Part shown: in pieces, positions 8,352 through 17,307 of the stretch
Layout: every line of letters begins with the position of its first letter
Numbering within the stretch: position 1 is the first letter of the stretch
NCBI GenBank assembly: GCA_038745855.1
Contig: JBCDLC010000015.1
Span: 3,276 to 67,275 of the forward strand
Source: UBA5336 sp038745855
GTDB lineage: Bacteria > Pseudomonadota > Alphaproteobacteria > Caulobacterales > Hyphomonadaceae
Reading direction: 5' to 3'
DNA: 64,000 nt
The notes under the pieces: model-generated
What the model was told of the DNA's origin: nothing
Database searches by the model: none
The model's input: only the letters and a program-made list of their open reading frames with translations
Made by a program: the position numbers and the translations under genes

Positions 8352-9405
8352 GGCGCGCGCAGGCGTCGCGGCTGCGCTGGCTTCTCTTTCAGCGCTGCTA
8401 TGTGGCGTGGTTGGCGCGTCTGCGCAGGGGGATAATGGGCAGCCAGGCGAAACCGGCTGGCAACTCTGTAATGCCACCAGCTACATCATTAGTGCGGCGG
8501 TCGGGCGCCCTGAAGCCACTGGAATTACTGTGCAAGGCTGGACGAAACTCCAACCGGGCGCGTGCGAGACCGCCCTACCCGGTCCGCTACAGCCTGGCGT
8601 TCATTTCCTATATGCCCGGACCTCGGACGCCCACCGCGGCGGCGCAAAGCATTGGGGCGGCGACCACGCCCTCTGCATCGATCCGACAGGATCTTTTCAG
8701 GTTGAGAACCCTCCCAACTGCAGTGATTTCGGGCTCGAAGAGCGCCGCTTCAGCCCCGTCATGGTGGAGCGCCGCAACCGCTGGAAGACGACCCTAACCG
8801 AAACCGACCGCTACACGCTGAAAAAAGCGAAAGCTGCGGGCGTGCAGCGATTGCTGATCGATGCAGGGATCTATACCGGGCGCATCGATGGCCTTCTCCA
8901 GCGCCGAACGCGATCTGCCATTGGCGCGTTTCTGACAGAGAATGGCCTATCTGAGTCCACATCTGACACCGACTTGATCGACCTGCTGGAACTTTCAGCA
9001 ATCGACCGGGCGCGGACGGTCGGCTTCAGCTTATGCAACAGGACCGACGATCGTATCTGGAGCGCCATTGCGCGCCGGCGCGGGGACGCGTGGGAGAGCC
9101 GCGGCTGGTGGCTGCTGGAGGGCGGAGGCTGTGCCCGCGCGATCGACGAAGCTTTGGTGCAATCGGATTTCTACGTCTATGGGGAGCTTGAACGACCCGA
9201 CGGCGATATCCAACGGCTGACCAGGGCCGCCGATGCATTTTGTGTCGCCCGCTCGAAATTTGCGATTGCGGGCCGCGATAATTGTGAGGCCGGCCTCTAC
9301 AGGACCGAGCTTTTTGCCAAGACCCGCGCACCCCTCGATGGCCGCCTTGTGTTCGAGTTCTTCGAGCGTGACTTCGACCCGCCCCTCGAAACTGGTGGCG
9401 ACTAG
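8326..9405 (+). CDS. Secreted DUF1036 protein with peptidoglycan-binding-like middle
   Basis: 359 residues beginning inside the end of argB. The start is supported by a complete signal peptide (MALAHWFPRARAGVAAALASLSALLCGVVGASAQ). Two DUF1036 modules are visible. The first is around residues 43-135 (GWQLCNATSYIISAAVGR, WTKLQPGACETAL, HWGGDHALCID). The second is around 235-330 (GFSLCNRTDDRIWSAIARR, CARAIDEAL). Between them, at about 160-230, is a helical stretch like a PG_binding_1 domain (LLIDAGIYTGRIDGLLQRRT). DUF1036 has no known function. Conserved cysteines suggest periplasmic disulfides. Confidence 0.88.
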   Translation: MALAHWFPRARAGVAAALASLSALLCGVVGASAQGDNGQPGETGWQLCNATSYIISAAVGRPEATGITVQGWTKLQPGACETALPGPLQPGVHFLYARTSDAHRGGAKHWGGDHALCIDPTGSFQVENPPNCSDFGLEERRFSPVMVERRNRWKTTLTETDRYTLKKAKAAGVQRLLIDAGIYTGRIDGLLQRRTRSAIGAFLTENGLSESTSDTDLIDLLELSAIDRARTVGFSLCNRTDDRIWSAIARRRGDAWESRGWWLLEGGGCARAIDEALVQSDFYVYGELERPDGDIQRLTRAADAFCVARSKFAIAGRDNCEAGLYRTELFAKTRAPLDGRLVFEFFERDFDPPLETGGD

Positions 9406-9420
9406 CCGGAGCCCAGCAAC

Positions 9421-10164
9421 GTGTACACATTTGCCAATTCGGAATGCTGGGTTTTTGACCTTGATAACACGCTGTACTCTGCAGCGAGCAGCGTCTTTGC
9501 TGAGATCGACAGCCGAATGACGGACTATGTTGCCCGTTATTTGGGCATCGACCCGCTCGCGGCGACCACGATTCAGAAACAATACTACGCCCAGCACGGA
9601 ACGACCCTGAAGGGTCTCATGACCGAACATGCCATGGACCCGGCGGAGTTCCTCGACCACGTCCACGATGTGGATCTTAGCCCGGTCGCGCCTTGCCAGA
9701 TGTTGCAGGTGGCGATTGGCAGGCTGCCGGGACGGAAGTTTGTCTACACGAACGGGTCCCGTCGCCATGCCGAACGGGTCACGAAACACCTGGGCATCGA
9801 CCATCTGTTCGATGGCATGACCGGAATTGACGATCTGAGCTTCGATCCGAAGCCAGATCCACGTGCCTATGACCGTTTTTGCGAACGCCACGGGATTGCC
9901 CCCGCGCGATCGGTTTTCTTCGAAGACCTGGCGCGAAATCTTGAGCCCGCCCACGCCATGGGGTTCACGACGGTCCTTGTCCAAACGAGCGGCGACTGGA
10001 GCCATGAGCCAGAAGAGGCCCGACCCGGCGCGCTGCCGGACATGAGTGCGAGCCCATGGGGTGAGGATGGACGTCCGCCCCATGTCCACTACGTCACCGA
10101 CGATCTGGCGGGCTTTCTCACCCAAGCTGTTCCCGCCGAGCCGAAGGATACCGCCCATGACTGA
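9421..10164 (+). CDS. Pyrimidine 5'-nucleotidase (HAD superfamily, SDT1-like)
   Basis: 247 residues from GTG 9421 with GGAG eleven bases upstream. HAD motif I is VFDLDNTLYS (nucleophile and acid/base Asp). Motif II is VYTNGSRRHA. The motif III Lys lies in DPKPDPRAYDRF, and motif IV is VFFEDLARNLEPAHAMG. The DNTLY and TNGS forms mark the pyrimidine 5'-nucleotidase subgroup. It overlaps dapD by eight bases, the arrangement commonly seen in alphaproteobacteria, so co-translation is likely. Confidence 0.92.
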   Translation: MYTFANSECWVFDLDNTLYSAASSVFAEIDSRMTDYVARYLGIDPLAATTIQKQYYAQHGTTLKGLMTEHAMDPAEFLDHVHDVDLSPVAPCQMLQVAIGRLPGRKFVYTNGSRRHAERVTKHLGIDHLFDGMTGIDDLSFDPKPDPRAYDRFCERHGIAPARSVFFEDLARNLEPAHAMGFTTVLVQTSGDWSHEPEEARPGALPDMSASPWGEDGRPPHVHYVTDDLAGFLTQAVPAEPKDTAHD

Positions 10165-10993
10165 TGCCCTGGTCCAAACCATCGACGCGGCGTGGGACGC
10201 CCGAAACGACCTCTCGCCTGACACGGGGGGCCCAATCCGCGAGGCTGTCGAAACGGCGATCGAGCAATTGGACAATGGCACCGCGCGCATAGCAGAGCGC
10301 CAAGGCGGCGACGGCGAGTGGGTGGTCAACCAGTGGCTGAAGAAAGCTGTGCTGCTTTCGTTTCGGCTGAACGCGAACACGCTGGTCGCCGGCGGCGTGG
10401 GCAGTGACGGCCACTGGTGGGACAAGGTTCCATCCAAATTCGACGCATGGGGAGAAGATGATTTTCTGTCCGCAGGCTTTCGGGCCGTGCCTCCCGCTGC
10501 GGTTCGCCGCGGCGCCTATGTGGCGAGAAACGCGGTTCTGATGCCATCCTATGTGAACATTGGGGCATATGTGGACGAGGGCACAATGGTCGACACGTGG
10601 GCGACGGTCGGCTCCTGCGCGCAGATCGGGAAGAATGTCCATATCTCCGGCGGCGCGGGAATTGGAGGCGTGCTTGAACCGCTCCAGGCCAATCCAGTGA
10701 TTATTGAGGATGATTGCTTTATTGGCGCCCGCTCAGAGGTCGCAGAGGGCGTCATCGTTCGGCAGGGCGCCGTTCTGTCCATGGGCGTGTATCTCGGCCA
10801 ATCGACGAAAATCGTGGATAGGGCAACTGGCGCTGTGACCCGCGGGGAGGTGCCGCCCTACGCCGTCGTCGTCCCCGGCAGCCTGCCCGATCCCTCAGGC
10901 GGACCCAGCCTATACTGCGCTGTCATCGTAAAACAGGTCGATGCGCAGACTCGCATCAAGGTCGGTGTTAACGAGCTTCTGCGGGATACTTGA
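10157..10993 (+). CDS. dapD: 2,3,4,5-tetrahydropyridine-2,6-dicarboxylate N-succinyltransferase
   Basis: Transfers succinyl from succinyl-CoA to tetrahydrodipicolinate in the succinylase branch of lysine/diaminopimelate synthesis. 278 residues from ATG 10157, with GAAGGA nine bases upstream; a longer frame to 10046 only duplicates the neighbour. The left-handed beta-helix hexapeptide repeats run from about residue 105 to 210 (RRGAYVARNAVLMPSYVNIG, GTMVDTWATVGSCAQIGKNV). GGVLEPLQANPVIIEDDCF is the family signature. dapE is not adjacent. Confidence 0.97.
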   Translation: MTDALVQTIDAAWDARNDLSPDTGGPIREAVETAIEQLDNGTARIAERQGGDGEWVVNQWLKKAVLLSFRLNANTLVAGGVGSDGHWWDKVPSKFDAWGEDDFLSAGFRAVPPAAVRRGAYVARNAVLMPSYVNIGAYVDEGTMVDTWATVGSCAQIGKNVHISGGAGIGGVLEPLQANPVIIEDDCFIGARSEVAEGVIVRQGAVLSMGVYLGQSTKIVDRATGAVTRGEVPPYAVVVPGSLPDPSGGPSLYCAVIVKQVDAQTRIKVGVNELLRDT

Positions 10994-11026
10994 AACCCAG
11001 GACTTGCTGAGACGGCCTGAGGCCGT

Positions 11027-12118
11027 TCAGTTGACCCAACCCTGCAAACGCGCCGCCTCTTCGCGAACCCGTTCGGGCCCGCCAAGGAGTTGCCGGTTCG
11101 CGCCGATGCGTTTGAACCAATGGTGGAGACCCAAAAGATCGGTGAAACCCATGCCGCCATGGACTTCGGTTGCAGTTTTGGCAACGAATGTGCCTACCTC
11201 TGCAAGGTGCGAATTCGCTAAGCATGCCATAAGAGCGGCCTCTTCACTGCCTTGGTCGAAGGCGTGAGCCGCCTGCCAGACGAGGGCTCGGCAAGGTTCC
11301 AGCGCGGCGGCCATCTCGGCGCACATGTGCTTGACCGCCTGAAAGCTGCCGATCGGGCGTCCGAATTGCTTTCTTTCGAGCGAGTAGGCGACGGCTTTGT
11401 CGAGCATGGTTTGGGCAGCGCCGAGCGTGTCTGCCGCCAAGGCAACCCGCCCTGCCGAAATGGCTGCGTCCATCGCCCGGCCGGCGCGCTCATCGTCACA
11501 GAGACAGAGGCCCGGGGCGCGATCGAATTGGACCTCCGAAAAGACCCGTGTGCGATCGATCGTATCGAGGTGCTTGATGGATACGCCTTGGCTGCCTAGA
11601 TCTACAATATGGATCCTTCTAGATTCGCATAGGACCAGGATGTGGGTCGCGGCCATGACGCCAAAAACGAAGAGCGCTTTCCCGGTCAACTCATCGCCTA
11701 CGGAATTGAAACCCGCCCCTTCGCGGGCGCCGCTTCGCTCCATAGGTGCCACAGCGACCCGGGCCGTCCCTGCTGCAATCCGTTCTGACCAACCGCCCGA
11801 TAAAGCGCTGGTTTCAAGCGTGCGAAGCGCTATGGGGGCCATCACAGCGTGGGCCACGAAATCGACTGGGGCGAGCGCCGCCCCGAATGCGTCCTGGGCG
11901 ATCACCGCCTCGAGCAAGCCAAGGCCCAACCCGCCCAGGGGTTCTGCCACAAGTACACCCCCTAGCCCCATCCCCGACAAGGCACCATCAATCTCAATAC
12001 GCGTTTCGAAATCACTCGCAGCGACCGCTCGCACAGCATCCAGTGTACAAACTTGGCCCAGCAGGCCCTTCAGCGATGCTTCGAGTTGGCGCTGGTCTTC
12101 TGAAAGAGCAAATCGCAT
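11027..12118 (-). CDS. Acyl-CoA dehydrogenase (second subunit type)
   Basis: 363 residues, FAD-dependent acyl-CoA dehydrogenase fold. The N-terminal helical domain begins MRFALSEDQRQLEASLKGLL. The middle beta-domain is divergent. The C-terminal domain has YSLERKQFGRPIGSFQAVKH and HGGMGFTDLLGLHHWFKR, both typical. The middle domain lacks the usual S-E-P-x-A-G-S-D FAD/substrate loop that its neighbour at 12128-13327 has. This fits heteromeric FadE pairs such as IpdE1/E2, in which one subunit is degenerate. Nine bases separate the two genes. The substrate is unknown. Confidence 0.88.
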   Translation of the reverse strand: MRFALSEDQRQLEASLKGLLGQVCTLDAVRAVAASDFETRIEIDGALSGMGLGGVLVAEPLGGLGLGLLEAVIAQDAFGAALAPVDFVAHAVMAPIALRTLETSALSGGWSERIAAGTARVAVAPMERSGAREGAGFNSVGDELTGKALFVFGVMAATHILVLCESRRIHIVDLGSQGVSIKHLDTIDRTRVFSEVQFDRAPGLCLCDDERAGRAMDAAISAGRVALAADTLGAAQTMLDKAVAYSLERKQFGRPIGSFQAVKHMCAEMAAALEPCRALVWQAAHAFDQGSEEAALMACLANSHLAEVGTFVAKTATEVHGGMGFTDLLGLHHWFKRIGANRQLLGGPERVREEAARLQGWVN

Positions 12119-12127
12119 TCCCTGCCC

Positions 12128-13327
12128 CTACGCTTGAAACTGTAGCTTCGGTTCACGCGGCAAACCGAGGCCCCTCTCCGAGATGATGTTCTTCTGGATC
12201 TGAGCCGTTCCGCCCCCAATGATGAGACCGAGATCGTACATGTAGCGCCACTGCCATTGCCCGAAATCGCGCAGGTAGGGCGTTTCTTCGCCGTAGAGGA
12301 GACCCAGCTCGCCCAGCGCATCAATCGCGAGCCGTGCTAATTCATGGTTTAATTCGCAGCCTTCAAGCTTCACGATCATTCCCGCAAGTCCAGCGCTTTC
12401 CCCCTCACTTCGGGCGGTCATCGCTCTCAACCCGTTCGCTTGCATGGCATAGACGCGGGCTTGAAGGGCGATGAGCCTGTCCCGCATAGCGGGGTTGTCC
12501 ATGAGGCGCTGCCCACCGGCCGTTTCACGAGCCATAAGGTCAGCGATGGCAAGAAGCCTGGCTTTCGCGGCGTTGGGGTCGCCGAGCATGCCCCGCTCGT
12601 GGGTCAAAGTTGCATTTGCAACCCGCCAGCCCTCTCCCGGCAATCCAACCATCTGGTCACGCGGCACGCGTACGTCGGTAAAAAACACTTCATTGAAGTT
12701 TGCCGCCCCCGTCATGTCTACCAGCGGGCGCACCTCGATCCCGGGCGTGTCCATCGGAAAGACGAGATAGGAGATGCCCTTGTGCTTTGGTGCTTCACGC
12801 TCGGTTCGAACAAGGCAGAATATCATATCCGCATCCATGGCTGTGGACGTCCAGATCTTCTGGCCATTGATGACATAGGCATCGCCATCGAGATGGGCGT
12901 GGGTGGTCAGGCTCGCAAGATCGGACCCAGCCGCTGGCTCCGAATAGCCCTGGCACCAGACAACCTTCCCTTCCAGGGTCGGTTTGATCCACTCGCGCTT
13001 CTGCGCGTCGGTCCCGCAATCTAGAAGGGTTGGCACCAGCATCGAGATGCCCTGCCCGGCAAGTCCACCGGGCACACCAGCACGCGCAAAGGCCTCAGCG
13101 ATCAGGCGCGATTCCAATATGTCAGGTTTGGCACCAAACCCGCCATATTCCGCGGGAACCGTTCGGGCCGTGTATCCATGCTGAAGGAGAAGGCGCTGCC
13201 AAGCGAGTCGTTTCGGATGCTTGAGCCCCCGATCGGCCGGTGAAGGCGCAGCATCGGCATGAGTCTCTAGAAAGTGTTCGACCTCTCTTTGGAACCGCTG
13301 GTGGGCATCGCTCAGGCTGAGATCCAT
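12128..13327 (-). CDS. Acyl-CoA dehydrogenase (catalytic-type subunit)
   Basis: 399 residues; AGGAG precedes the ATG at 13327. The FAD/substrate loop is intact (QGYSEPAAGSDLASLTT), followed by YVINGQKIWTSTAMDAD. The C-terminus is GGGTAQIQKNIISERGLGLPREPK, the usual end of this branch. It pairs with the divergent dehydrogenase immediately downstream and lies 44 bp after astD. The pair may oxidise an acyl-CoA unrelated to arginine, or one formed from succinylated intermediates; the sequence does not decide this. Confidence 0.92.
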   Translation of the reverse strand: MDLSLSDAHQRFQREVEHFLETHADAAPSPADRGLKHPKRLAWQRLLLQHGYTARTVPAEYGGFGAKPDILESRLIAEAFARAGVPGGLAGQGISMLVPTLLDCGTDAQKREWIKPTLEGKVVWCQGYSEPAAGSDLASLTTHAHLDGDAYVINGQKIWTSTAMDADMIFCLVRTEREAPKHKGISYLVFPMDTPGIEVRPLVDMTGAANFNEVFFTDVRVPRDQMVGLPGEGWRVANATLTHERGMLGDPNAAKARLLAIADLMARETAGGQRLMDNPAMRDRLIALQARVYAMQANGLRAMTARSEGESAGLAGMIVKLEGCELNHELARLAIDALGELGLLYGEETPYLRDFGQWQWRYMYDLGLIIGGGTAQIQKNIISERGLGLPREPKLQFQA

Positions 13328-13371
13328 GTTCGCTCTCCTCTCGCTGGCGGCGTTTCAGGTTTGAAACCTGG

Positions 13372-14829
13372 TCAGGTCGGGAAACCCGGCGCCGTTAAAC
13401 GCTCCGCCCGGGCGGCCACCTGGCTGGCCTGGGGCCAGGCACAATAATCGGCCGCATAGTAGGCGCTGGGTCTATGATTACCGGAAAGTCCTGGTCCGCC
13501 AAACGGCATGGCCCCGGAAGCACCCGCCGTCGGCCGATTACGATTGAGTATCCCCGCCCGCATCATTCGGGATGCATCGGCCCAGCGCTGGTCATCATCG
13601 CACACAAGTCCACCAGACAGACCGAAACGGGTATCATTCGCGCGCCCAATACCCATGTGGAAGTCGGGCACCCGAATAACCTGCAACAGGGGACCGAACA
13701 ATTCCTCGTCAGGTACGTCGATCGCGTCCGTGACATCCAAAAGGCCTGCAGTCACGAAACCGCCCCCTCGATCCATCCGAGAGAGCTTGCGTACAGTCTC
13801 TGCGCCCCGGCCGATCAGATCGTCCTGGAAGGCCACGGCGGCTTCAGCCGCAGCTTCAGACACGAGCGGCCCCATGAAGATGCCCGGCTCGTTCCATGCG
13901 CCGATTGCGAGCTTGTCAATCCGCTCGGCAATTGCATCGATGACGTCCTCGCCAAAATTCGTATCAGGCACGATCAGCCGCCGCGCGCAGGAGCATCGCT
14001 GCCCTGTCGTGAAGAATGCCGATTGCGCCGCGATATCGGCGGCGGCATCCACATCGGCTGGATCCCACACAATAAGGGGGTTGTTCCCCCCCATCTCAAG
14101 CGCCAGGAGAACCTCCGGGCGACCGCCGAAAGCCTTGTGAAACGCCGTTCCAGTTCTGGCCGATCCTGTGAAGAGCAAACCTTCAATGTCGCTTTCCACC
14201 AGTGCCGCGCCCGTATCACGTCCGCCTTGCACAATGCACAGACAGCCTTCGGGCAGACCAGCAGCCTCGAAAGCTTCAGCCATGATAACGGAAACCGATG
14301 GCGCCAATTCAGACGGCTTGAGCACGCAGGTGTTTCCCGCCAATAGTGCCGGAACGATATGGCCATTCGGAAGGTGACCTGGAAAGTTATAGGGGCCAAG
14401 AACAGCCATTACGCCGTGCGGGTGGTGGGTCAACGCCATGGACCCAAACGCAGCCTCGGTTTCCCGGTTTCCAGCACGCTCGGCCTGCGCTCGAATAGAA
14501 ATCGCCACCTTCCCAATCATCGCGCCGGCTTCAGCTTCTGACTCCCAAAGCGCCTTGCCCATGTCGCGGCTGATCGCTTCTGCAATGGCTTGCTTGCGCA
14601 CAGCCAGCGCCTCGGCGTAGGCCTCAAGAATGGCCGTACGCTGCGCCTGGGGTGTCAGGCTCCAGTCAGGGGCGGCTGATCGTGCGGTTTTGACAGCTTC
14701 TGAGACTTGTTCGCGCGACGCTGCCGCATCATTCCAGATGACAGCGCCGGTCGCAGGGCAGGTTTTTTCGAAACGGTCGCCCTCACCCTCGACCCAGGCT
14801 CCAGCAATATAAGCGCCCTTTGCCATCAT
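13372..14829 (-). CDS. astD: N-succinylglutamate 5-semialdehyde dehydrogenase
   Basis: NAD-dependent oxidation of succinylglutamate semialdehyde to succinylglutamate, step 4 of the arginine succinyltransferase pathway. 485 residues of aldehyde dehydrogenase fold. Landmarks are LGPYNFPGHLPNGHIVPALLAGN (cofactor entry), LLFTGSARTG, LALEMGGNNP (general-base Glu) and FFTTGQRCSCARR (catalytic Cys). GHLPNGH and EMGGNNPL separate AstD from generic aldehyde dehydrogenases. The start overlaps the astA stop as ATGA, so translation is coupled. A second ATG immediately follows the first. Confidence 0.94.
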   Translation of the reverse strand: MMAKGAYIAGAWVEGEGDRFEKTCPATGAVIWNDAAASREQVSEAVKTARSAAPDWSLTPQAQRTAILEAYAEALAVRKQAIAEAISRDMGKALWESEAEAGAMIGKVAISIRAQAERAGNRETEAAFGSMALTHHPHGVMAVLGPYNFPGHLPNGHIVPALLAGNTCVLKPSELAPSVSVIMAEAFEAAGLPEGCLCIVQGGRDTGAALVESDIEGLLFTGSARTGTAFHKAFGGRPEVLLALEMGGNNPLIVWDPADVDAAADIAAQSAFFTTGQRCSCARRLIVPDTNFGEDVIDAIAERIDKLAIGAWNEPGIFMGPLVSEAAAEAAVAFQDDLIGRGAETVRKLSRMDRGGGFVTAGLLDVTDAIDVPDEELFGPLLQVIRVPDFHMGIGRANDTRFGLSGGLVCDDDQRWADASRMMRAGILNRNRPTAGASGAMPFGGPGLSGNHRPSAYYAADYCAWPQASQVAARAERLTAPGFPT

Positions 14830-15884
14830 GCGTTCCTCTTCCAGATCCGGGCCTGTGATCCCGCTTTGAGGGCAAGGCGGTCAAGGACGTTCGGATGCAC
14901 AACATACTTACCGTCATCCTTCATTTGGATCTCGGCCAATGTTGTCCTGAACGTTGAAAGATCATCGTTTGAAATCAACGCTTCTGCACCCTCGCCTTCT
15001 ATAATTCCTGGATCCAAATGGACGATTCTACTGTCCTGGATCGTGCGGATCCTGTCCCTGCGCGCCACCATGAGAGGGCCGCCATCGAAGACATCGACCA
15101 CGCGTGCAAACTCGAAGCCCTCCCACTCGAGTAGCTTAAACGCCCCGACCCCATCGGCATGGACGCGGCCGATCACTTCGCGCCCTTCGGCCGGAAGGAG
15201 ATCCACGTAGATCGGGTGCTTCGGCATGAGATCGAGGATGAACTGGTTCCCACGCGTGGCGGAAAGCACGTCGGCCTCGTCAAAATCCATCTGAAAGAAG
15301 TGCCGCCCGAGGCACTCCCAGAATGGCGAGACGCCTTCAGCATCCACCACGCCTCGCAGCTCTGACAAGACGTAGTCGTTGAAACAGTCGGGCGCGGCCG
15401 CCATGAGTAGATAGCGCGACTGTGCGGCCAGACGGCCCGCTCCCCCACCCCGGGCATCCGCCTTCACAAACAAGGTGCCGACCTCGGTGTAGCCCTGGAA
15501 CTCATTGGTCAGAATGAGGGCATCCATATCGATGCGCCGCTCTGCCTCTTGGCTCGCCTGCGATAGCGTAATGATCCTGTAGTTGAAGAAAGGCTGGCCC
15601 GTCCCGACCCCCGCTTTAACCGCGGAACATCCGCAAACTGTGCCTGTTTCGGTGTTTTCCATCATGAGGAGAAACTTACCGGTCAGTGGGTCACTGCCTG
15701 CCCGCGCAAACGCCATTTCCGACTTGGACAACCGCTGTGCCAGGAGGGCTTCATTGACCGGCAAGCTTGTGAAACCGGGCCCGGACAATTCTGCCAATTC
15801 CATCAAAGCTGGCAGGTCAGTCGTACGTGCCGGACGCATGATCAACGGTGACAGGCTTGTTGGTGGTAGGCTTGGCGAGGACAT
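14826..15884 (-). CDS. astA: Arginine N-succinyltransferase
   Basis: Succinylates L-arginine from succinyl-CoA, the first step of AST arginine catabolism. 352 residues with an N-terminal GNAT-like region starting at MRPARTTDLPALMELAELSGPG. TEVGTLFVKADARGGGAGRLAAQSRYL is the CoA-binding helix region. The conserved FWECLGRHFFQMDFDEADVLSA and HPIYVDLLPAEGREVIGRVH follow. The first 15 residues precede the usual family start, and an internal ATG at 15839 is a possible alternative. It is eight bases downstream of an M20 hydrolase gene and overlaps astD. Confidence 0.94.
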   Translation of the reverse strand: MSSPSLPPTSLSPLIMRPARTTDLPALMELAELSGPGFTSLPVNEALLAQRLSKSEMAFARAGSDPLTGKFLLMMENTETGTVCGCSAVKAGVGTGQPFFNYRIITLSQASQEAERRIDMDALILTNEFQGYTEVGTLFVKADARGGGAGRLAAQSRYLLMAAAPDCFNDYVLSELRGVVDAEGVSPFWECLGRHFFQMDFDEADVLSATRGNQFILDLMPKHPIYVDLLPAEGREVIGRVHADGVGAFKLLEWEGFEFARVVDVFDGGPLMVARRDRIRTIQDSRIVHLDPGIIEGEGAEALISNDDLSTFRTTLAEIQMKDDGKYVVHPNVLDRLALKAGSQARIWKRNA

Positions 15885-15891
15885 GGTCGCC

Positions 15892-17148
15892 CTAATCCAT
15901 CATCGCCTTGATGCCTGCGGCATCGAGCCGGCCGTCGGCCAGCCGGTTCAGCAGCAGGCCAGACAGGGTGGCGCGCTCCGCAAAGCTATCCGTAACGACA
16001 TACTCCTCGGTGGAGTGTATCCGTCCACCCAACACACCCAGCGTATCCACGTTCGGCACACCCGCGGCGAAGATATTGTTTCCTTCGCACACTCCGCCCG
16101 TATCCTCGAACGTGAGCTCCAGACCGATAGCCTTGCCCGTATCCGCAACGGCATCGAACAGTACCTGCTGGGCCGTATTCCTGGGTTTCGGTGGCCGGTA
16201 GAACCCGCCATGCAGGCGTGCAGAAATGCCATTACGCGCCTGCGCCCGCTTCAGCAGCGCCTCCACCTGTGCCTGCGCCCATGCTGCTGCTTCTGCGTCC
16301 GGTGCCCGGGCGCCAAACCGCACAATCGCCAGGTCAGGCACGATGTTCACGGCTGAACCGCCATCGATTGCGCCCACGTTGAACGTCACACCCTCGCGGA
16401 CCGTATTCAGCGCCTCGAGCCCCAATACGAGATCGGCAGCAGCCTCAAGCGCGCTCCTGCCCGACGCTTTGGCGCGCCCCGCATGGGCCGCCTTGCCGCG
16501 CAGGATAATATCGTAGACCGCAGACCCTTTCCGCCCGCCAGACATCGCGCCGTTTTCCATGGCTGGCTCGTAGGTCATTCCGATCATCGCGCCCGAACGG
16601 GCCGCGGCCTCAAGGGCTGGCGCGCTTGCGAAATTCCCAATTTCCTCATCGGGTGTAATGACGATTCTGTAGCCCAGCGCATCCTTATGCGCCCCTCCTT
16701 CGAATGCCTTCAGTGCTTCGAGCATGACGCACAGCCCGCCTTTCATGTCAGCAAGCCCCGGCCCATTCAGCCGCCCCCCCTCCAAAGGCCGGATCGCCTC
16801 GAAGGTGCCTGGCGGAAATACGGTATCATAGTGCCCGCTCATGATGACCTGGACAGGAGCCTCCGGTCGTGACGTCACCTCGATGATCGGACCGGTCTCG
16901 ATTGTTTCGACTGCGCCCTTGTCCGTCACAGTCTCAAATGGAACAGAGTCTTTGAGTGCAACCTCCGCCTCGAGCGAGGCAAACGCATCGGCCATACGTG
17001 GCGCCAGTGACAGCAGCCCCTCGCGGTTCCAGCTTCCCGTATTGATTGACGCCCAATCCCGCGTCCGCGCTTCCATGTCTTCTGAAGCCCCGCCCAGGCG
17101 CTCGCGGAGGCGCTCGTCATCCATGCTAAGTTCGGTAAGATTTGACAT
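15892..17148 (-). CDS. M20-family metallohydrolase of the ast operon
   Basis: 418 residues with the full dinuclear zinc set of M20 peptidases/deacylases. The residues are H and D in IMSGHYDTVF, the bridging D in NGPGLADMKGG, the Glu-Glu pair in TPDEEIGN, a Glu in MTYEPA, and the C-terminal His in GGRIHSTEEY. A dimerisation domain sits around residues 215-320. The position directly upstream of astA/astD suggests it hydrolyses an amide in arginine degradation. It could replace AstE (succinylglutamate desuccinylase), which is not seen in this window; that is inference. Known alternatives are carboxypeptidase G2-like or acetylornithine deacetylase-like activity. Confidence 0.88.
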   Translation of the reverse strand: MSNLTELSMDDERLRERLGGASEDMEARTRDWASINTGSWNREGLLSLAPRMADAFASLEAEVALKDSVPFETVTDKGAVETIETGPIIEVTSRPEAPVQVIMSGHYDTVFPPGTFEAIRPLEGGRLNGPGLADMKGGLCVMLEALKAFEGGAHKDALGYRIVITPDEEIGNFASAPALEAAARSGAMIGMTYEPAMENGAMSGGRKGSAVYDIILRGKAAHAGRAKASGRSALEAAADLVLGLEALNTVREGVTFNVGAIDGGSAVNIVPDLAIVRFGARAPDAEAAAWAQAQVEALLKRAQARNGISARLHGGFYRPPKPRNTAQQVLFDAVADTGKAIGLELTFEDTGGVCEGNNIFAAGVPNVDTLGVLGGRIHSTEEYVVTDSFAERATLSGLLLNRLADGRLDAAGIKAMMD

Positions 17149-17307
17149 AGGCTATCGGTTCCACGCTGCCCGCCCCGTGGCAAGGGGCGCAGTCGCCAGA
17201 GAAGAAGTAGAATAAGGCGTACTGCACCTTGCGGAGAGGTTAACTGGTGCTGAAGGAAAACGCCCATTAATGCAGCCGATTACCCAAGTCTTGGAGAGAT
17301 TATACCC

